DNA of 64,000 nt. Source: Penelope pileata. Taxonomy: Eukaryota; Chordata; Aves; Galliformes; Cracidae. A program made the position numbers and the translations under genes. The notes beneath the pieces are model-generated. The model did not search any database. It had not been told where the DNA came from and saw only the letters and a program-made list of their open reading frames with translations. Location: NCBI GenBank assembly GCA_013396635.1, contig WBMW01002341.1:657863-721862 (forward strand), in the 5' to 3' direction. This document shows positions 12,301-26,081 of this stretch, piece after piece; within the stretch, counting starts at the first letter, position 1; each line of letters begins with the position of its first letter.

Positions 12301-15300
12301 AGTACATGCTCTTTTTTTTTTTTTTAACAAAGACATTACAGACCAAACAAAAAGAAAGCAATAAACTAATTAACATGTAAATTAACCTAATTGCTTTGTT
12401 CTTACATGATATAATCAATCACACAGTGCCAGAGCACAAACATATTATTTTATCATATTGTGAAAGTAGCCCACCTACAGGAGAATTCCAAGACTGTGCC
12501 AGCATGGTCTTCAATGTTGTTCTTTTGATTGTAAATAACTCATTCAAAAAATAATCAGAATATTTAGTTTAATTTGACTAAAACACCGCAGTAGCATTTC
12601 TGTACTGCACTCTTACAGAAGAAAGCACTCCTCCTCCCTCCTTTCCCCCCATAATGCATCATGTTATGTCAAAGTAAATCTAAAAAATTGGCAAATTGAG
12701 GCCAGAGGCAGAGAAAACAGAATTGTTCAGTACAGTTGACTATGAAGGCCAGATCTCTGACGGCTCAGATCTCTGAATCATATTTAAATATGTCTAAATA
12801 TTTATTTGTACTCCAGAACACAGAAGGAAGTAGTATGCAAAAATTCAATAGTAGAACTGAGCTGTTTGTTGCTTACAATGTTTTTGTTGATGCACTATTA
12901 CCTGATCCCTGAGTGTTGACAAACTATGCCCCACCAGAAGCTTTATCCTCTCTACAGTGCCTCATCGCTCTTTCACTATGAGGAAATTAGGCCCCCTGCC
13001 TTCTAAATTTGGGTGCTTTTTTTTTTTTAGATAGTCACATTAAAATTAAATGCTTTTTTCAGTTGTTTATTCTCTGTATGCTACATTCTCTACTCCAGGG
13101 ATTCTGCTTGAATTACCTGAACGTCTGGAGTTACTGTAATTGCTTCTAGTTCGCAATGCAAGGCTAGTTTAAGTATGAAAACAACATGAAGAGCAGTACC
13201 ATGCAAAATGATGCAAGTTTAAAAAGGGAACATCTCATTCAAAACATATGGCCTTTGATTTGACTTTCAGGTCTGATGTCTGAATTCTTTTGGTCTGCAC
13301 ATATTTGAATTTTGAGCAGTAAACAGAAGTAGTACTTTCAGCACAATTTTTTTCAATTTAACAATAATGTTATAACCTGTACCCTTAATTTATTCAAAGT
13401 TGCAACAAATGTTAATGAAAAAAATATTTGAAAATGTTGCTTTAAGGAATTTATTGAAAAATTTAGTAGGATTATCAATTTTAATAGAATTCAGAGAACT
13501 TCAATGTGCATTTTTTGTTATTTTTGTTATTAGTTAATTTTGCAGACTCTTTGTCAGATGAGCATTATTAACAACACGCAGCCCTAACAACTGTTGGAGC
13601 ATGTGTTAAAACTTGCTGCTCAATGTTCCGTCTAAACAGAGAAATATCTGGACTCCCATTTATTCTGAAGGCACTTAGCAACACTGCATCAGCTTTTGGA
13701 GTAAATTTTTGCGTTTTTTTTAAGAAGATGAAAGTGGCATGAAATGTTAATTTCTAGCCTGTGTTTCTGTCACATACAGCTTGATCTGAGCACACACTAT
13801 AGATTTTGAAAGCAGAAGACAAACTATGCCTGAGCACATACAGACACAGTACAGTCTTTGAATTTTAGCATCACTTGACTTTTGACTCTCATTCTTTTGT
13901 GTTGTTAATGTGAGGCTACCCTCCTTGCTTTGCTTTCAGGACCAGAAATCCATCAGAGATTTGCATTAGCATACATATTACTGTCCAGGCTAGCATTCTC
14001 TATATCAGGCAAACAAAAACTTGGAAACTTTTTAGGGAATGCATGCATCAAGAGTATTCATGGGACACTGGCAGAAGATAAAAGAGAAATAAAGGGATCA
14101 CTTACAATGAGGTTATGGATGAAAACCAATTAATTTTCCTGGTGTTACCAGAATGTTTTAATTCTTTTTTCTTTTTCTTCTTTTTTTTTTCCCCCAAACG
14201 TAACAGTGGTGTAGGTTCCATTTGGTTTTGTTTTCAATGAAAGAATTTTGTCTTCTTATGCATTTGAACAAACAATGAGACATTTTGAGAGCAATTGCAA
14301 TACAAGGAGAAGCAAACATGCCTACAATACAGGCACTTTCTCTAGGCTTTGAGATGTAATTAGTCCGGTGTTTCTCTGTTTTAAGACTCATGTCTTGACT
14401 TCAGTACAACCTACAACAGATCATGTTCAGAAGGACACTCTGTGGGGCATTTGGGTGGATGTCCTTTTGAAGACTTGCACTGAAACTGTGGGTACCTAGC
14501 TCCTGGAGCCATCCCTCTATTTCTAGCCTGGGCAAAAGGCAATATTATCTCATCTTTGCTTTTGTGCACACAGAAGGGTGCCTCACATTTAAAAGCAGAT
14601 AACATTGGATGGTAGCAAAGGGGAAGGTTTCTATTCACACTAAGCTGCATAAACAGTGATCACTATCATTGTTCAATTGTCTTTGAAACAATGCCCAGAA
14701 TGCAAATGACTGCTTTGTCCAAAGAGGAAAAATGATAAAAGTCTTCCCATCGGCTGTGAAATCTCCCAGGAGAGACAACTTCATGCTGGTAAATGCAGTG
14801 AAGAGCAATGGACGAAAAGCGATAAAGTTTGTTCTTTTCTGACAGGACTGACAAATACAAAAATGCTGGTTTTCACCTGCTTCCTGGGGAGTTGATAGAG
14901 AAGGATGATGCAGATATCAAATTAGCTCCTAAAAAATATCTTAATGTCACAAAACCCTAGGGAAGTTAGCATCATTCACTTCAAACCCACAGTTCTCAGG
15001 CCCCAAGAATGGAAACGATCTATCTTTGAGTCTGCACCTGGCCGTTTATGGAACTTTTATACCGCCTATCTACATGCTCTTTTTTTGGTTAAAATAGCAA
15101 GTTGATGCAAATTGTGGTCAAAGCTTCAGGCAGCAAAGAGAGCACTGAAGTCTTGCTGCAGGCACAGTGCATATTGTTACTCACTTCTTGCAGCGTCCTG
15201 AATTGTTGACATTCCTTTTGCTTAGCTTCATTATTTTGCAGGACAATAAAACCAAGCATAAGAGTGTCCAGATCTGGTTCATCAATGTGATGACTTCAGA

Positions 15301-17377
15301 AAGTTTAGTTACAGATTCCGGATACCCAGAATGTATCACTTTCCAGTTCCGTTTCATCTCTTCATTTCTGGTAAGCAGTAAATGGATCTACTCCTTTAAT
15401 TTAGGTGGAACCATGTGATTTCATGTTAAACCTATAGATAGGATCATTCTCAAAATCTTCGCTCAACGGTACATTGTGCAAAGTATCCACAGTTCGGGAA
15501 ATATTTCTGTGGAATGACAATGCCAAGAGGAGAATCTGCCTAAATCACCTTCCCAAAGGCAAAAGGAGAATATCAGTCCCAATCCTAAAATTGGATGAGT
15601 GGACTTGTCAACTATAAATCTTTTAGTTTGTTACAGACACTTTTGTATTGTTATGAATAGTCTACAGTGCAATATAGAGGAGTACGAGACATCCCTCACC
15701 GGACTTTTTGATTCCATCTCTTCTTGGTCTCATAGATTCCCTTGTCCCACAGACTGCACACCTGCATCCCCAACCCTACAACTCCTGGCAGCAATCTATC
15801 AAAACTACAGAGGTGCTTCCACAAAGGAAGGTTATTATCTCCCTTCACACACCCTCAAGATACTACCTTTCTTCTCCTGGAAGGATTCACATAGCCAGCA
15901 GAATAAATGGGTATAATTAAGTATAGTTAAGCTAAACTGAAAACAGGCTGACCTAGAAGATCCTTTGACAGTCATTGGTATGAGGGTGTCAACAAAACTC
16001 CAAACATGAGCTACAAGCTTTTCTCCTTCCCAGTAAGACTACGGTCTAATTTTTGCTGAATTAACTTTTCAGCTTGGCCAGGGTCACACACACAATGTTT
16101 GCCAGCAAAATCTGATGGCAGGCAATTAAACAAAATTTTCCTTAGAGACATTTTTATTAGTTCTAGATGCAATATTGTGAAATTTTAGTATTATCCATCA
16201 GACAAAATGAACCTCTATGGGCTTGGGCTTGCATTTTTTTACACAACATCATTTGTCAAGTTTTTTGTTTAATTTTCAACAACAAACGCAATATTGGAAA
16301 AAGACAAGGAGACAAATTCCTAGATCAGAACACAATTCAAATAAAATCAGGTCTAAATTATTTAATAAATCCTATAACATTGCAAATAAACTTTGTAGAA
16401 TAGAAAATACAGTTAAGAATTCACTAATCTAATGCAGTTGATTTCTCCTTCATCTCATCACTTCTTAATAAAGCCTTTCACAGGAATAACAGAGACAAAT
16501 AAATCACCTCAATTAAATGAAAACCAAATTAAATAAAACCCAAACAAACAAACAGGAAGCCAGACGATTAACACCTACATGCACGTGTCAAAAAACACAG
16601 ACAAGCCAATCCAAACCTACTGGACCTCTGGCCTGCACCTAGAAAGCTTTCCAAAGCTCATGGTAAAAGGTATGGGACGTTTACCCCTTCTTCCTTCGGA
16701 TAAGCCACAAAGACTTTGACACGCAAAACTTCCGTGTCACAAGTCATGTAATCTTGCCACAGAAATAATAAAGAAAAAACTTGTAAAGCAAAAGGCACAG
16801 GAATGTTAACTTCGTTTTGAAAGCAAACTACGCAAGGATAATCAAAGACGTAGTTGCAATTCTTACACTTTTCAGTGGAACACCAGAAGCCCAATTTTAA
16901 CAAATGATGATCAGTTTCACTTCCAGCAGACAGGAACCCCATGAATTCTGCAAGGACGGTTAAGATACACAAGAATAAACGATCATCCCTTCACAACACT
17001 AACCAGAGAAGTCACTTGGATATTTTCTACAAAGACTGCAGAATCAATATAATTGTTGAGGCAGCCACTGAAACAGATAAAAGTTTTACGGAAAAAAGTT
17101 TAAGATGGTTTACCTTTATTAGTCTCTACTACTTTTACTTTCATCCTGCTTGACTGATTAAGTGAGACAACCAATAATGTTATTTCTGTAGATGTCATTT
17201 TCCCCAAAGTGTCTTTTAAAAGAACAGGCTCAGCATTCTACAGTTAATTACTTTATTCTCAATTTTGTATTTGCTGCACCTTGAAGAGTTTGGTATTCTC
17301 ATTAGCAATAATTTTTTTCTAATTCAAAACAAACAGTGAGTGACACTACAATTGAAAATGGATCCTCACTTTGATGG
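6359..17377. other. Long repeat-poor intron stretch
   Basis: About 11 kb with no recognised transposon and no supported exon. Simple sequence includes a TA/TG-rich stretch at 7655-7731, a 20-base A run at 7753-7772 and a T run at 12312-12325. Open frames of about 80-105 codons (11866-12159, 15599-15916, 16658-16972 minus) are of a size expected by chance in this much sequence and carry no motif I recognise. Confidence 0.55.
7655..7772. repeat. TA/TG-rich tract followed by poly-A
   Basis: Imperfect alternating purine-pyrimidine sequence (TATATG, GCATGTGTATACATGC, CATATATA) to about 7731, then 20 adenines at 7753-7772. The GCATG/CATGC arms could pair as a short hairpin. Confidence 0.7.
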
Positions 17378-17765
17378 ATCATAGAATTTATTGAGCATAG
17401 AATGGTTCAGGTTGGAAGGGACCTTAGGGATCATCTTGTTCCAAACCCCTTGCTATAGGCAAGGACACCTCCCACTAGACCAGGTTGCCCAAAGCCCCAT
17501 CCAGACTGGCCTTGAACACTTCCAGGGAGGGGGCATCCACAGCTTCTCTGGGCAACCTGTTCCAGTGTCTCACCACCCTCACAGTGAAGAATTTCTTCCT
17601 TATATCTAGTCTAAATCTACCCTCTTTCAGTTTATAACCATTACCCCTTGTCCTGTCATTACCTGTCCTTGTAAAAAGCCCCTCCCCAGCTTTCCTGTAG
17701 GCCCCGTTCAGGTACTGGAAGGCTGCTATCAGGTATCCCCGCAGCCTTCTTCTCTCCAGCCTGAA
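17378..17765 (-). mobile_element. CR1 LINE fragment (3' end, ORF2 C terminus)
   Basis: Starts with ATCATAGAATTTATTGAGC and GGTTCAGGTTGGAAGGGACC (inverted CR1 tail) and runs into the inverted end of ORF2: GGGCAACCTGTTCCAGTGTC, CCTTGTCCTGTC and GCCTTCTTCTCTCCAGCCTG. It is 5'-truncated. It shares tail wording with the copy at 60831, so both belong to one subfamily. No intact frame remains. Confidence 0.92.
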
Positions 17766-20700
17766 GATGCATTTATGTTTCTCTCTCTACATACATATCA
17801 CCATACTCATCTCTAAAAACAGTGAAAGCAATGAAAGGTTGCAAAATACATACAAACTCTTTATCCAAAAGATACCTGGAATTTAACCAAACTAATCTAC
17901 ACTGAAAGTGATTCTATTTCTAAGCCCATACGGCTTCCAATAAAAATAGGTGCAAAACAAATATTACAGACACATGGTATTTGGTAGCTTGTCATTTTGT
18001 TAATATCTGACACCTACTCCCTCTTTTATTCTTGATTTTGTAACAGAAAACAACCAGAGCCTTGGACAGGTTCACTGCTTGTTACAGTACACATGAACTA
18101 AACAAAATACATAAATCTACTTGCCGCTGAAATGCTAATTTCTCTTTATAAACTAGAAAAAATCTTTACAAGTTTTTGAACACTACATTGCCCAATTCTA
18201 CAATGCCCAACTAAACTAGGATTTTAGACACATACTTATCAATTACAAACAACACCTGGGGCTACTGCTCCAAAATGAGATATGACTGGACTTTTAATAA
18301 CTTAATATAGGCAAGAATTCTACTTCACATCCTAGCTTAGAACGGCACATTTTATCACTACACTAAACTATTGAAATATGAAAAGAAGTACTGAACCTCT
18401 CGTTAGCACTTCTGGCTACAGGAGCAGTAACATTCATGGCAGTGATACATCCAAATGTTGGTCATAAGACATAAAATACATCCTGAGAAGTTTTTAGAGA
18501 GAGTGGGAAATAACGAAGGACAAAAGTATATGGAAATATTGTTGAAGGACGCCATCTTCCCAGCCTGGGGAACACTATTTCATGTGTGTTCCAGTAGTCT
18601 ATCTCTGTGCACATTCATTCATGTTCCAACTCAGAAGCAGATCAAAAGCAATTTCATATTCTGCTGAGGCATTTCAGAGTTTATCACAGTACCTGTGTAA
18701 CTTCAGCTGCGGTCTCTCCTGACTCTCTCCAATGAATTTCAAATTTTAACATCTAAGTGGAAAAAAATCCATTTTCAGTTAATTTTCCTTAAGTGTTTGA
18801 AGTCACAAAGCAGAGCCAAAGCAAGGAACTTACTTAAAAAAAAAAAAAAAAGAGCTATCTTCTTTTACTAAAAAATGTGACAAGTAGGGGCAGCTCTCAC
18901 ACTGGGGATTGTAGGGTCCATGCCTACCAGCACGCGTTAATGAGTCAGCTTAGCCACATATTTCTGAATCATTTGCCTATTTTCTTAAGGGCAGATAGCC
19001 CCAGAAGACGTGCCAGTACCAAACCCAACACCAGAACAACCCTTAACTAGAAGTAAGCTGTGCCTGCGAGGTGGCCTCAGGACAGAGGGAGGCAGGGAAA
19101 GGATGAAGCCATCCCATCTAAAAATCACAAAAGCTGATCTGGCTTCTATGAGTGAATTAATCCTGACATATTTTTGAATAGATATTCTGAACCTCTAGAA
19201 AAGTATTCCTGCTGAAATCATTTTCATTGCCTCCCTCTATTTTATGGTTGCAGAAATTCTGATAAAAATTTAGATGCATAAGAGGAGGAGCTTCATGTAG
19301 CAGAACACTGAGATCTATCTGATGTGACGAAGGCTACTGTTAATGAAGGAAAAAATCAAGGTTCATTTATGCTATAGTTTGTTTTTTACCTCATCCTTCC
19401 ATGACATCTCAATATATTTTAGTCATTGCATGAGGTAATTAACACTGCTTCTTGAACAATCAAAGAATCCTGAACATGTACAAATTGCACTTAGGTAGCT
19501 GAGAGTAGCAGGAACCTCTCAGCTGCTCCCAGGAACAATGCAAGGAATCAGGCAAAAACATGCAGAACAGGAAAATAGGCATAAAATCAAAAAATACTCC
19601 CTTCTTCAAGGAATTATGTGTGATGGCAGAGGGTATAGAAGTTATCGCCTTGTTTCTTGCTGCAAATCTCCCAATCCCTTCAGTGCACTTATTTTCAAGA
19701 GATGAAGCCCTGCAAATGAGTGAAGGGGATGGGAAGAGTTTTCTGCATTAGAAATCAGTGGGGAGGAAGAGTCATAAAGAAATATAAATATTGTTTGAAG
19801 ATGTAAGTGATCTTTTCTCCTGCTCCTTAATCAGAGGTATTTGGAAGCAAAGAGGAATACTAGAGCCTAGACTTCTTTTTTAATCTTCTTTCCAGACTTG
19901 TGATGACAAGACCTGTTATTGCTGTGCTCTGAAAATCCTACCAAGAGCCACACCACATCGCCAGTTCACTACTCACAACTGTTTCCTAGTAGAAATAATG
20001 ACTGGAAAGACAAATAAACATCAAGACAGGCAACTCATAAGGAAGTGGAGCACAGAAGCTGAAATAAACACCTTCACTGAAGCACTAAAAAATAAATAAA
20101 TACATGATGAACAATTCATGGAAAAGAAAATCAATAACTGAAAAATTGAATTTACAGTACAAGCAATTTGTATCTAACATGACAGCTCTGAAGAGTAACA
20201 GAAAGAAACTGTAAACACGTATGGTATAGCAAGTACCCAGTGATGTGAGGCAACTGGATAGACATTCATATTTGTGCCTTATCTATAATTCACGATTACC
20301 TAAAATCCTTGAAGAGAGAACGATGATCCTGCTTCACAAGCTGCATGTCCTGGTCTAATAGTCCAAGCACACATATGTGGCATGATAAAGCAGACAAAAT
20401 GTAAGTATTTCAGGCTCAGTTTCAGTTTAGCATCATCTCTGATATTAAAGTAGTTCCAAGTGAGCCCAAGTGAGAACTGCAATGCAAATATGAAGCTGCA
20501 GGCAAGTCTAGACTGGCAGCTGACAATCTCAACAGAAGAGAAAGATAAGCACTACACAAATGGTGGATTACTGTCACCTGCATACTGATGGAAAACTCAG
20601 GCTTAGACAGGTTACATTTCTTGTCAAAGTCCACTTGAAATTCAGTGTCAGCCCTTGAAAACGAAACCAAAGCATTTTGAAGAGACAAGCAGGTTAATTA

Positions 20701-23647
20701 GGAAAAACAGAACTTATTTGTGCTCAGCTGGTGCTTGTATTTGAAAGCAAAAAGAGGAGAGTTGAACTGGCATTTTTATACCTTATCATCTCATCAGGAA
20801 GAAAATGGAAGAATTCCTGGTGAGATCCTTAAGTTCTCTTCAGAGGTGATTTATCTGTACTCATTGTTCTTGCAAAACCATTACGCTCATATTTACTTAA
20901 GTACATTACAAATCCTAAACATTTTAGAAAACAATTAAGTGCTACGCTAGGAAAAAAAAAAGACAAAAAGTCATCAAAAACATATTCAAAAAACAAAAAG
21001 TATAAATTGGGAAAATTGGAGATCTGACCTATACGAGGAATTAGTCCCCTTACCAAGCTATCAGTTAAGACATCTCTTCCACAGGTAAGGACTGCCTTGT
21101 TTCCTCATCATCATATGAAGGAAGCTGCCTTTGGGAAAGGATAAAGATTTACTTCAATCTAGCCTCAAGTTGTTTACCAGGGCTACAGTGTTTGAAAACG
21201 GATCCTTAAACCACAGCCTGAGACTCTCACCCTTCACGCTAATTAATTTTTAGGAACAACATTTTTATGCTTAGGTCTAAGTGTTCATAAGAATGCAGAT
21301 ACTAAGTTCATCCTTCTGCCTGTGAAGTTTAATTAAAATGTAGTCTCTCAGACTCCCTCTGCCCTCAGTGAGCTTCACAATAACTTCCTACTTGCATAGT
21401 ATAAATAATAGCACATACATAACTCCTACAACGTTCTCAATTCAAAAAATAAAACATCTGACACCTTAAAAGTATATTGTTGACTTAACATTTGGCATGC
21501 ATAGTACTTTCCCTATCTGTTCTTTGTTGTCATTTTTCCTATTACAGCCATGACATTAATCTTTTAGGTTTGCTGTATTAGTTTAACACATATCTACAAA
21601 GGCTCAATCATATATTTGTTTATTTTCTTTAAATATGTCCCTGCACAGTAGGAAAAAAAAGATGAGATGCAAGTTACACATCATTCTTGCACGGGTAAAA
21701 TGGGCAGAAGTAGTCAATTAAGTAGGAATTTATTTTTTTTTCCAAATAGAAATAATTTAGGGAATAAGAGAAGAAATACATATATTAATAACCTTAGTAA
21801 ATTCAGTAAGTAGCTAATTATTATGGCAGTCCTAATTACATTATCAGTAAAATATTTTCATTTGCTGAAGCAACTAATGGCAGACCACAGTGTTTCCTCC
21901 CAGAAATGACATTTACACCTATATTTTAAACCTTTGTAGAGAAGATTACTGCATAAAAGCAATAACATGAGCCACCCTATACAATCTCATTCTGAATAAA
22001 ATCCAATGATTTTATTTCATTTAATGTAAAAATCCTTCCTGTTGATGTTTTCATAAAGAGTTCAGTCTCCAGTCAGAAAAATTTAAACCCCAGAGGGAAC
22101 TTCTGAAGCATAAACAGGATTAAGATTCCTTGATGCTTTTTATAAAACACATTTCATATCCCTAAGAAGAAAAATTTCAGTGTATGAACAGTTCCCATAA
22201 GTCTTTTCTATGCAGATGCTTTTCCTTTTAATCCCAAAGCACAAATACTGTATAAACAGCAATGACAGAACTTCAGCCTTCATAATGTTGGCTTATAAAA
22301 TAAATATTAAAGATCACATAAAAGCACACTTCCCATCATAATAATGTATAGCAGACAGCAGGCTTTGGTTCACTTCCTATGGAAAATGTGCCAAACATGC
22401 TTTTCTGTATAAAGTACATAGCTGAGAAATTCAAATTGTGAAACCTTTGTTCTCCTGCATGCAAATTGCCTGCTCAGTGTTGTGTGCCAGAAGGGCTTGC
22501 AATACCAAAAGGAAAGCAGTCAGGAGGAAAAAGAAACAGCAGGAAGCGGGATGTGAATTTGGTGTTACTCTAAAAAGCATAGAATATATTTAAAATGTGA
22601 AAATCAATGAGATGCTCAACTGGATACGCTATTGCTGCAACTACCAGACGTAGCAGGTGTCTCTGGAACTGGGGCAAGCTTTGCAAGATTGCTGCTATCC
22701 ATCCACAGTGGGGCTCACAGGGCAATAACCACAGTGACTTGCTGGTAAAATACCAGAAATGGCTGCCTCCTGGTAAACTCCTTGCCCTCTTCAGAAATAT
22801 TCCACAAACAGACATGGTCACACATCTTCCACACAATTTCCACCAGAACCCATTCTGACAGAATAGAATTGTCCTAAATCTACATGGCAGTTTGACCCTA
22901 AAAGTATATGGCAAAATGAAAGTTAAAATTTAAGGAAGAGAAAACAGTTGAGAAAATGTTCTTTTTCTCTAATAAATAAATAAACAAATTTTCTATTGGA
23001 AAAAAGTGCATTTAAAAAGCCAATGCAATCCATGGATGGAAATTTCCAGTTTTGATAGCTACAGCAGATCTGAGAGTCTGAGAGAGTCCTCTGCCATCAT
23101 CATTTGCTCTGGTGACACAGCTACAGCAAGTTTAATTATCTGAACCAAATTTCCACTTTGGATTAGCGTAAGGCCACTGAGCAAGCAGAGAAACCACTTC
23201 AGAGCTTTCAACTCTGCTCAGGTTTGCTTCATGCTCATTGCAAAAAGAGACATTTTCTTTCCTAGGCAAGAATGCTAGAATTTCCTAAATTGAAAGGTAT
23301 CTACTTGACTGTACAAAGATTTTTAGAGGGGCTTTATCCCTAAGAGGCTTACGTTTTAGATAAGGTCACGGATGGCACGTAAATCCTATCAGAAGTACAC
23401 AGTCAGGTGTTTAGCTTCAGTAGTTTAAACTCTGCTGATACTGGTTCTACAACTCAGAAGAATATTCCACATCCATATGTATCACATGTATTTTATGTTG
23501 GAGTACTTAAAAAAAAGAAAAAAAAAGAAAAAAAAAGAAAAGAAAGAGGTATTTGACCAAAGTATCTCCTGTATTTGTAAGAAGCGTCTTTGACTATTCT
23601 ATTCGTCTTTTTTCAGATATGAAAAAAATACAGAAGAACAACTAAGA
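17766..23647. other. Intron, no gene seen
   Basis: AT-rich non-coding sequence. The only part that stands out is 22570-22914, somewhat GC-richer and open in one frame on each strand (83 codons plus, 114 codons minus). A purine tract built on A(6-9)G lies at 23509-23549. Confidence 0.55.
23509..23549. repeat. Oligo-A/G purine tract
   Basis: Repeated blocks of six to nine adenines separated by single guanines, ending AGAAAGAGG. Confidence 0.85.
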
Positions 23648-24037
23648 AGGAAAGGCTGAGTAAACTGATTCTCTTCAGCCTGGAGAAGACTCAGAAGGGA
23701 TCTTATCAATATTTATAAATATCTGAAGTACAGGAGGCAAAGGGACAAGGCCAGGCTCTTTTCGGTGGTGTGTGGTGATAGGACAAGGGGCAGTGGCAAA
23801 AAAAAAACAACACAGGAAGTTCTGCACAAACGTGTAAGAACTTCACAGTGAGGGTGATGGAGCACTGGAACAGGCTGCCCAGAGAAGTTGTGGAGTCTCC
23901 TTCTCTGGAGATATTCAAGACTCATCTGGATGCCTACCTGTGCGGCCTGCTGTAGGGAAACTGCTTTGGCAGGGGGGTTGGACTCAATCTCTAGAGGTCC
24001 CTTCCAACCCCTGCAATTCTGTGATTCTGTGATCCTG
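23648..24037 (+). mobile_element. CR1 LINE fragment (ORF2 end and 3' tail)
   Basis: Begins GGAAAGGCTGAGTAAACTG and TTCAGCCTGGAGAAG. It continues through GAGCACTGGAACAGGCTGCC, GGATGCCTACCTGTGCGGCC and the ORF2 stop in CTGCTGTAG, then the tail GGGTTGGACTCAATCTC, GGTCCCTTCCAACCCCTGCA and ATTCTGTGATTCTGTGA. A run of nine to ten adenines interrupts the coding part near 23799. The end matches the younger copy at 38295 in wording, pointing to one subfamily. Confidence 0.93.
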
Positions 24038-25217
24038 AGAAACAATTTGGTCAGAACAGAATGTGTATCAGCAGGATTTGTGTTTTACTTTCAGTGAGTA
24101 GTCATTTAACATGCAATAAAACACAAACAGGAGAAATAAACCAACACAATAGCCACTGGCCACAAAGGATAACTTTTGTGTGCTATGAAATTCATGATAC
24201 TTTTGCAGGGAAAATCATGGCTAAAATTGTAATTCCTCAAAGAATTAACTTAATAAACTCACGTGACACTACTACACCCAAGAAAACAGCTTGCCAAAAA
24301 AGAAGAGTCAAATGCAAAAATCTTCAAGTCCTTTCCCCACTTCTCCAACAGCGTGAATTCATTGTGTGGCTGCTTATTGCATGCATGGGAAATGATTAAT
24401 GAATAGTGAAACCCTATGTACTGTACAGGAAAATGTAAGCACCTTCTACTAAACAAAAACCCTTAAAAATCCACTTCATGTATATTGCACACCTCTGGAC
24501 ATGCAATAAAATCAAATTTTATAATGCAAGAAGCAAACTTCTACCCAAGCTTTATCTATGTCAAAACTGTGAACAATAAAGTGGTTGATGTTCAAGCTTT
24601 TCAAATCCAAACATATTTTGACAGGAGAGATAATGCCAGTCCTGATACTTCCACAGTATGACTGAGGTTATCTCTTGAAGTTCTAGATTAACCCTCATGT
24701 CTCCAGATGCCCCCTGCCTTTTTTCTGAATAGAGAAATGCATACATCAGTGATCATTATTACCTCTGAGAGACATAATAGTTTCAGAAAATGAACCATCA
24801 AATTAGAATTTTTTTATGCATTCTTTGCAACATTTCCATGCAGTTGCTTTGGTGTGAAATGATGGAGAATGCTCCAAGAATAAAAAGAATAAGGTTCCAT
24901 TTATACTACACATCAGAAAAGGTAATTTGCTCAAAATCAACAATGAAAAAGTAAGAAATTGAATATTTATTCAAACTGAGACAGAATGACAGATATAATA
25001 CATCCAGAGAAAAGACATGACTTACTAAAGACTGCAGATGTTTGAACTATAGGCTTGAACTTCCCATACAGGAGCCTATTTAAATGGAAGCCTACGGTGC
25101 ATGTTAATTCTGCAACCCACAAGTTTCTTTTTATAATGTGAAAACATTTTTAAAGCTTGCTTCAGTGCAGGAAAATAAATGCAGAGAAGATCAGAAAGTA
25201 AATGTGAGTCTTTCAAG
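24038..25217. other. Intron between two CR1 fragments
   Basis: Non-coding by inspection. A 112-codon plus-strand frame at 24061-24399 has no recognisable motif and is compatible with chance. Confidence 0.55.
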
Positions 25218-25625
25218 TCACAGAATCACAGAATGGCCCAGGTTGGAAGGGACCCCAAAGATCATGAGGTTCCATCCACCCTGCCACAGGCAGGGCCAAC
25301 AACCTCCAGATCTGGTACTAGATCAGGTTACCCAGGGCCCCATCCAACCTGGTCTTGAACACGTCCAGGATCGGGGCATCCACAACCTCTCCGGGCAGCC
25401 TGTGCCAGCACCTCACCACTCTCTTAGTAAAGAGCTTCCCCCTGATGTCCATCTAAACCTTCACTCCTTCAGCTTAAAACCATTCCCCCTTGTCCTATCA
25501 CTGTCTACCCTTTTGAAAAGTTGATTCCCCTCCTGTTTATAATCTCCTTTTAAATCCTGGAAGGCTGCAATGAGGTCCCCCCACAGCCTTCTCTTCTCCA
25601 TGCTAAACAAGCTCAGCTCCCTCAG

Positions 25626-25892
25626 TCAATCCTTGCAAGGGAGGTGCTCCAGCCCTCTGATCATCTTTGTGGCACTCCTCTGGACCCTCTCCAACAGTTC
25701 CACATCTTTTCTGTGTTGGGGGCCCCAGACCTGGACACAGTACTCCAGATGGGGCCTCATGAGGGCAGAGTAGAGAGGGACAATCACTTCCCTGTCCCTG
25801 CTGGCCACCCCTCTTCTGATGGAGCCCAGGATACCGTTGGCCTTGCGAGCTGCAAGAGCACACTGCTGGCTCATATTCAGATTTTCGCCCAC
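25626..25892 (-). pseudogene. CR1 ORF2 C-terminal fragment
   Basis: An 88-codon open stretch containing MSQQCALAARKANGILGSI and LYSALMRPHLEYCVQVWGP, the region C-terminal to the catalytic core of the CR1 reverse transcriptase. The frame stops early in the HLPCKD region, where intact copies continue, so this is a dead fragment. Confidence 0.88.
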
Positions 25893-25933
25893 CAGGACCC
25901 CCAGGTCTTTCTCAGCTGAGCTACTCTCAAGGN

Positions 25934-26041
25934 TGGTTCTGTTCAGCGCTGCCGGGTGTTATCAGCCATGTTTTCTTTCTAGAACCAAAACACAGCTTTG
26001 TAGCAGACACTGAGAGAAAGTTTCAGTTAGAAACTAAGACA
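25934..26041. mobile_element. 108-bp TG...CA insert within CR1, possible LTR remnant
   Basis: The insert begins TGGTTCTGTTCAGCGCTG and ends AACTAAGACA. It is flanked on the left by CAAGGN (25928-25933) and on the right by CAAGGA (26042-26047). It sits exactly between two consecutive pieces of CR1. TG...CA ends with a 5- or 6-bp duplication are the hallmark of integrase-mediated insertion, so a solo long terminal repeat, perhaps shortened, is the simplest reading. I cannot name the family, and 108 bp is short for an avian LTR. Part may be missing at the ambiguous base. Confidence 0.5.
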
Positions 26042-26081
26042 CAAGGATCTCTTCTCCCAGTTTGTATACATATCTGGGATT

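Larger units (their letters stand above)
25218..26081 (-). mobile_element. CR1 LINE fragment, split by a short insert
   Basis: The inverted tail (TCACAGAATCACAGAATGG, GGTTGGAAGGGACCCC) leads into inverted ORF2 up to 25932. After an insert at 25934-26041 the CR1 resumes as CTTCTCCCAG, TTTGTATACATATCTGGGAT to about 26081, which I recognise as the next part of the same ORF2 region. The coding part near 25626-25892 translates as the ORF2 end with NMSQQCA, KANGILG and PLYSALMRPHLEYCVQVWGP. One ambiguous base lies at 25933. Confidence 0.9.

Noticed and set aside
16658..16972. 104-codon minus-strand frame with several cysteines (CSTEKCKNC)
   Set aside because: The cysteine spacing fits no zinc-binding motif I can name, no splice pair frames it, and it does not match CCSER1.
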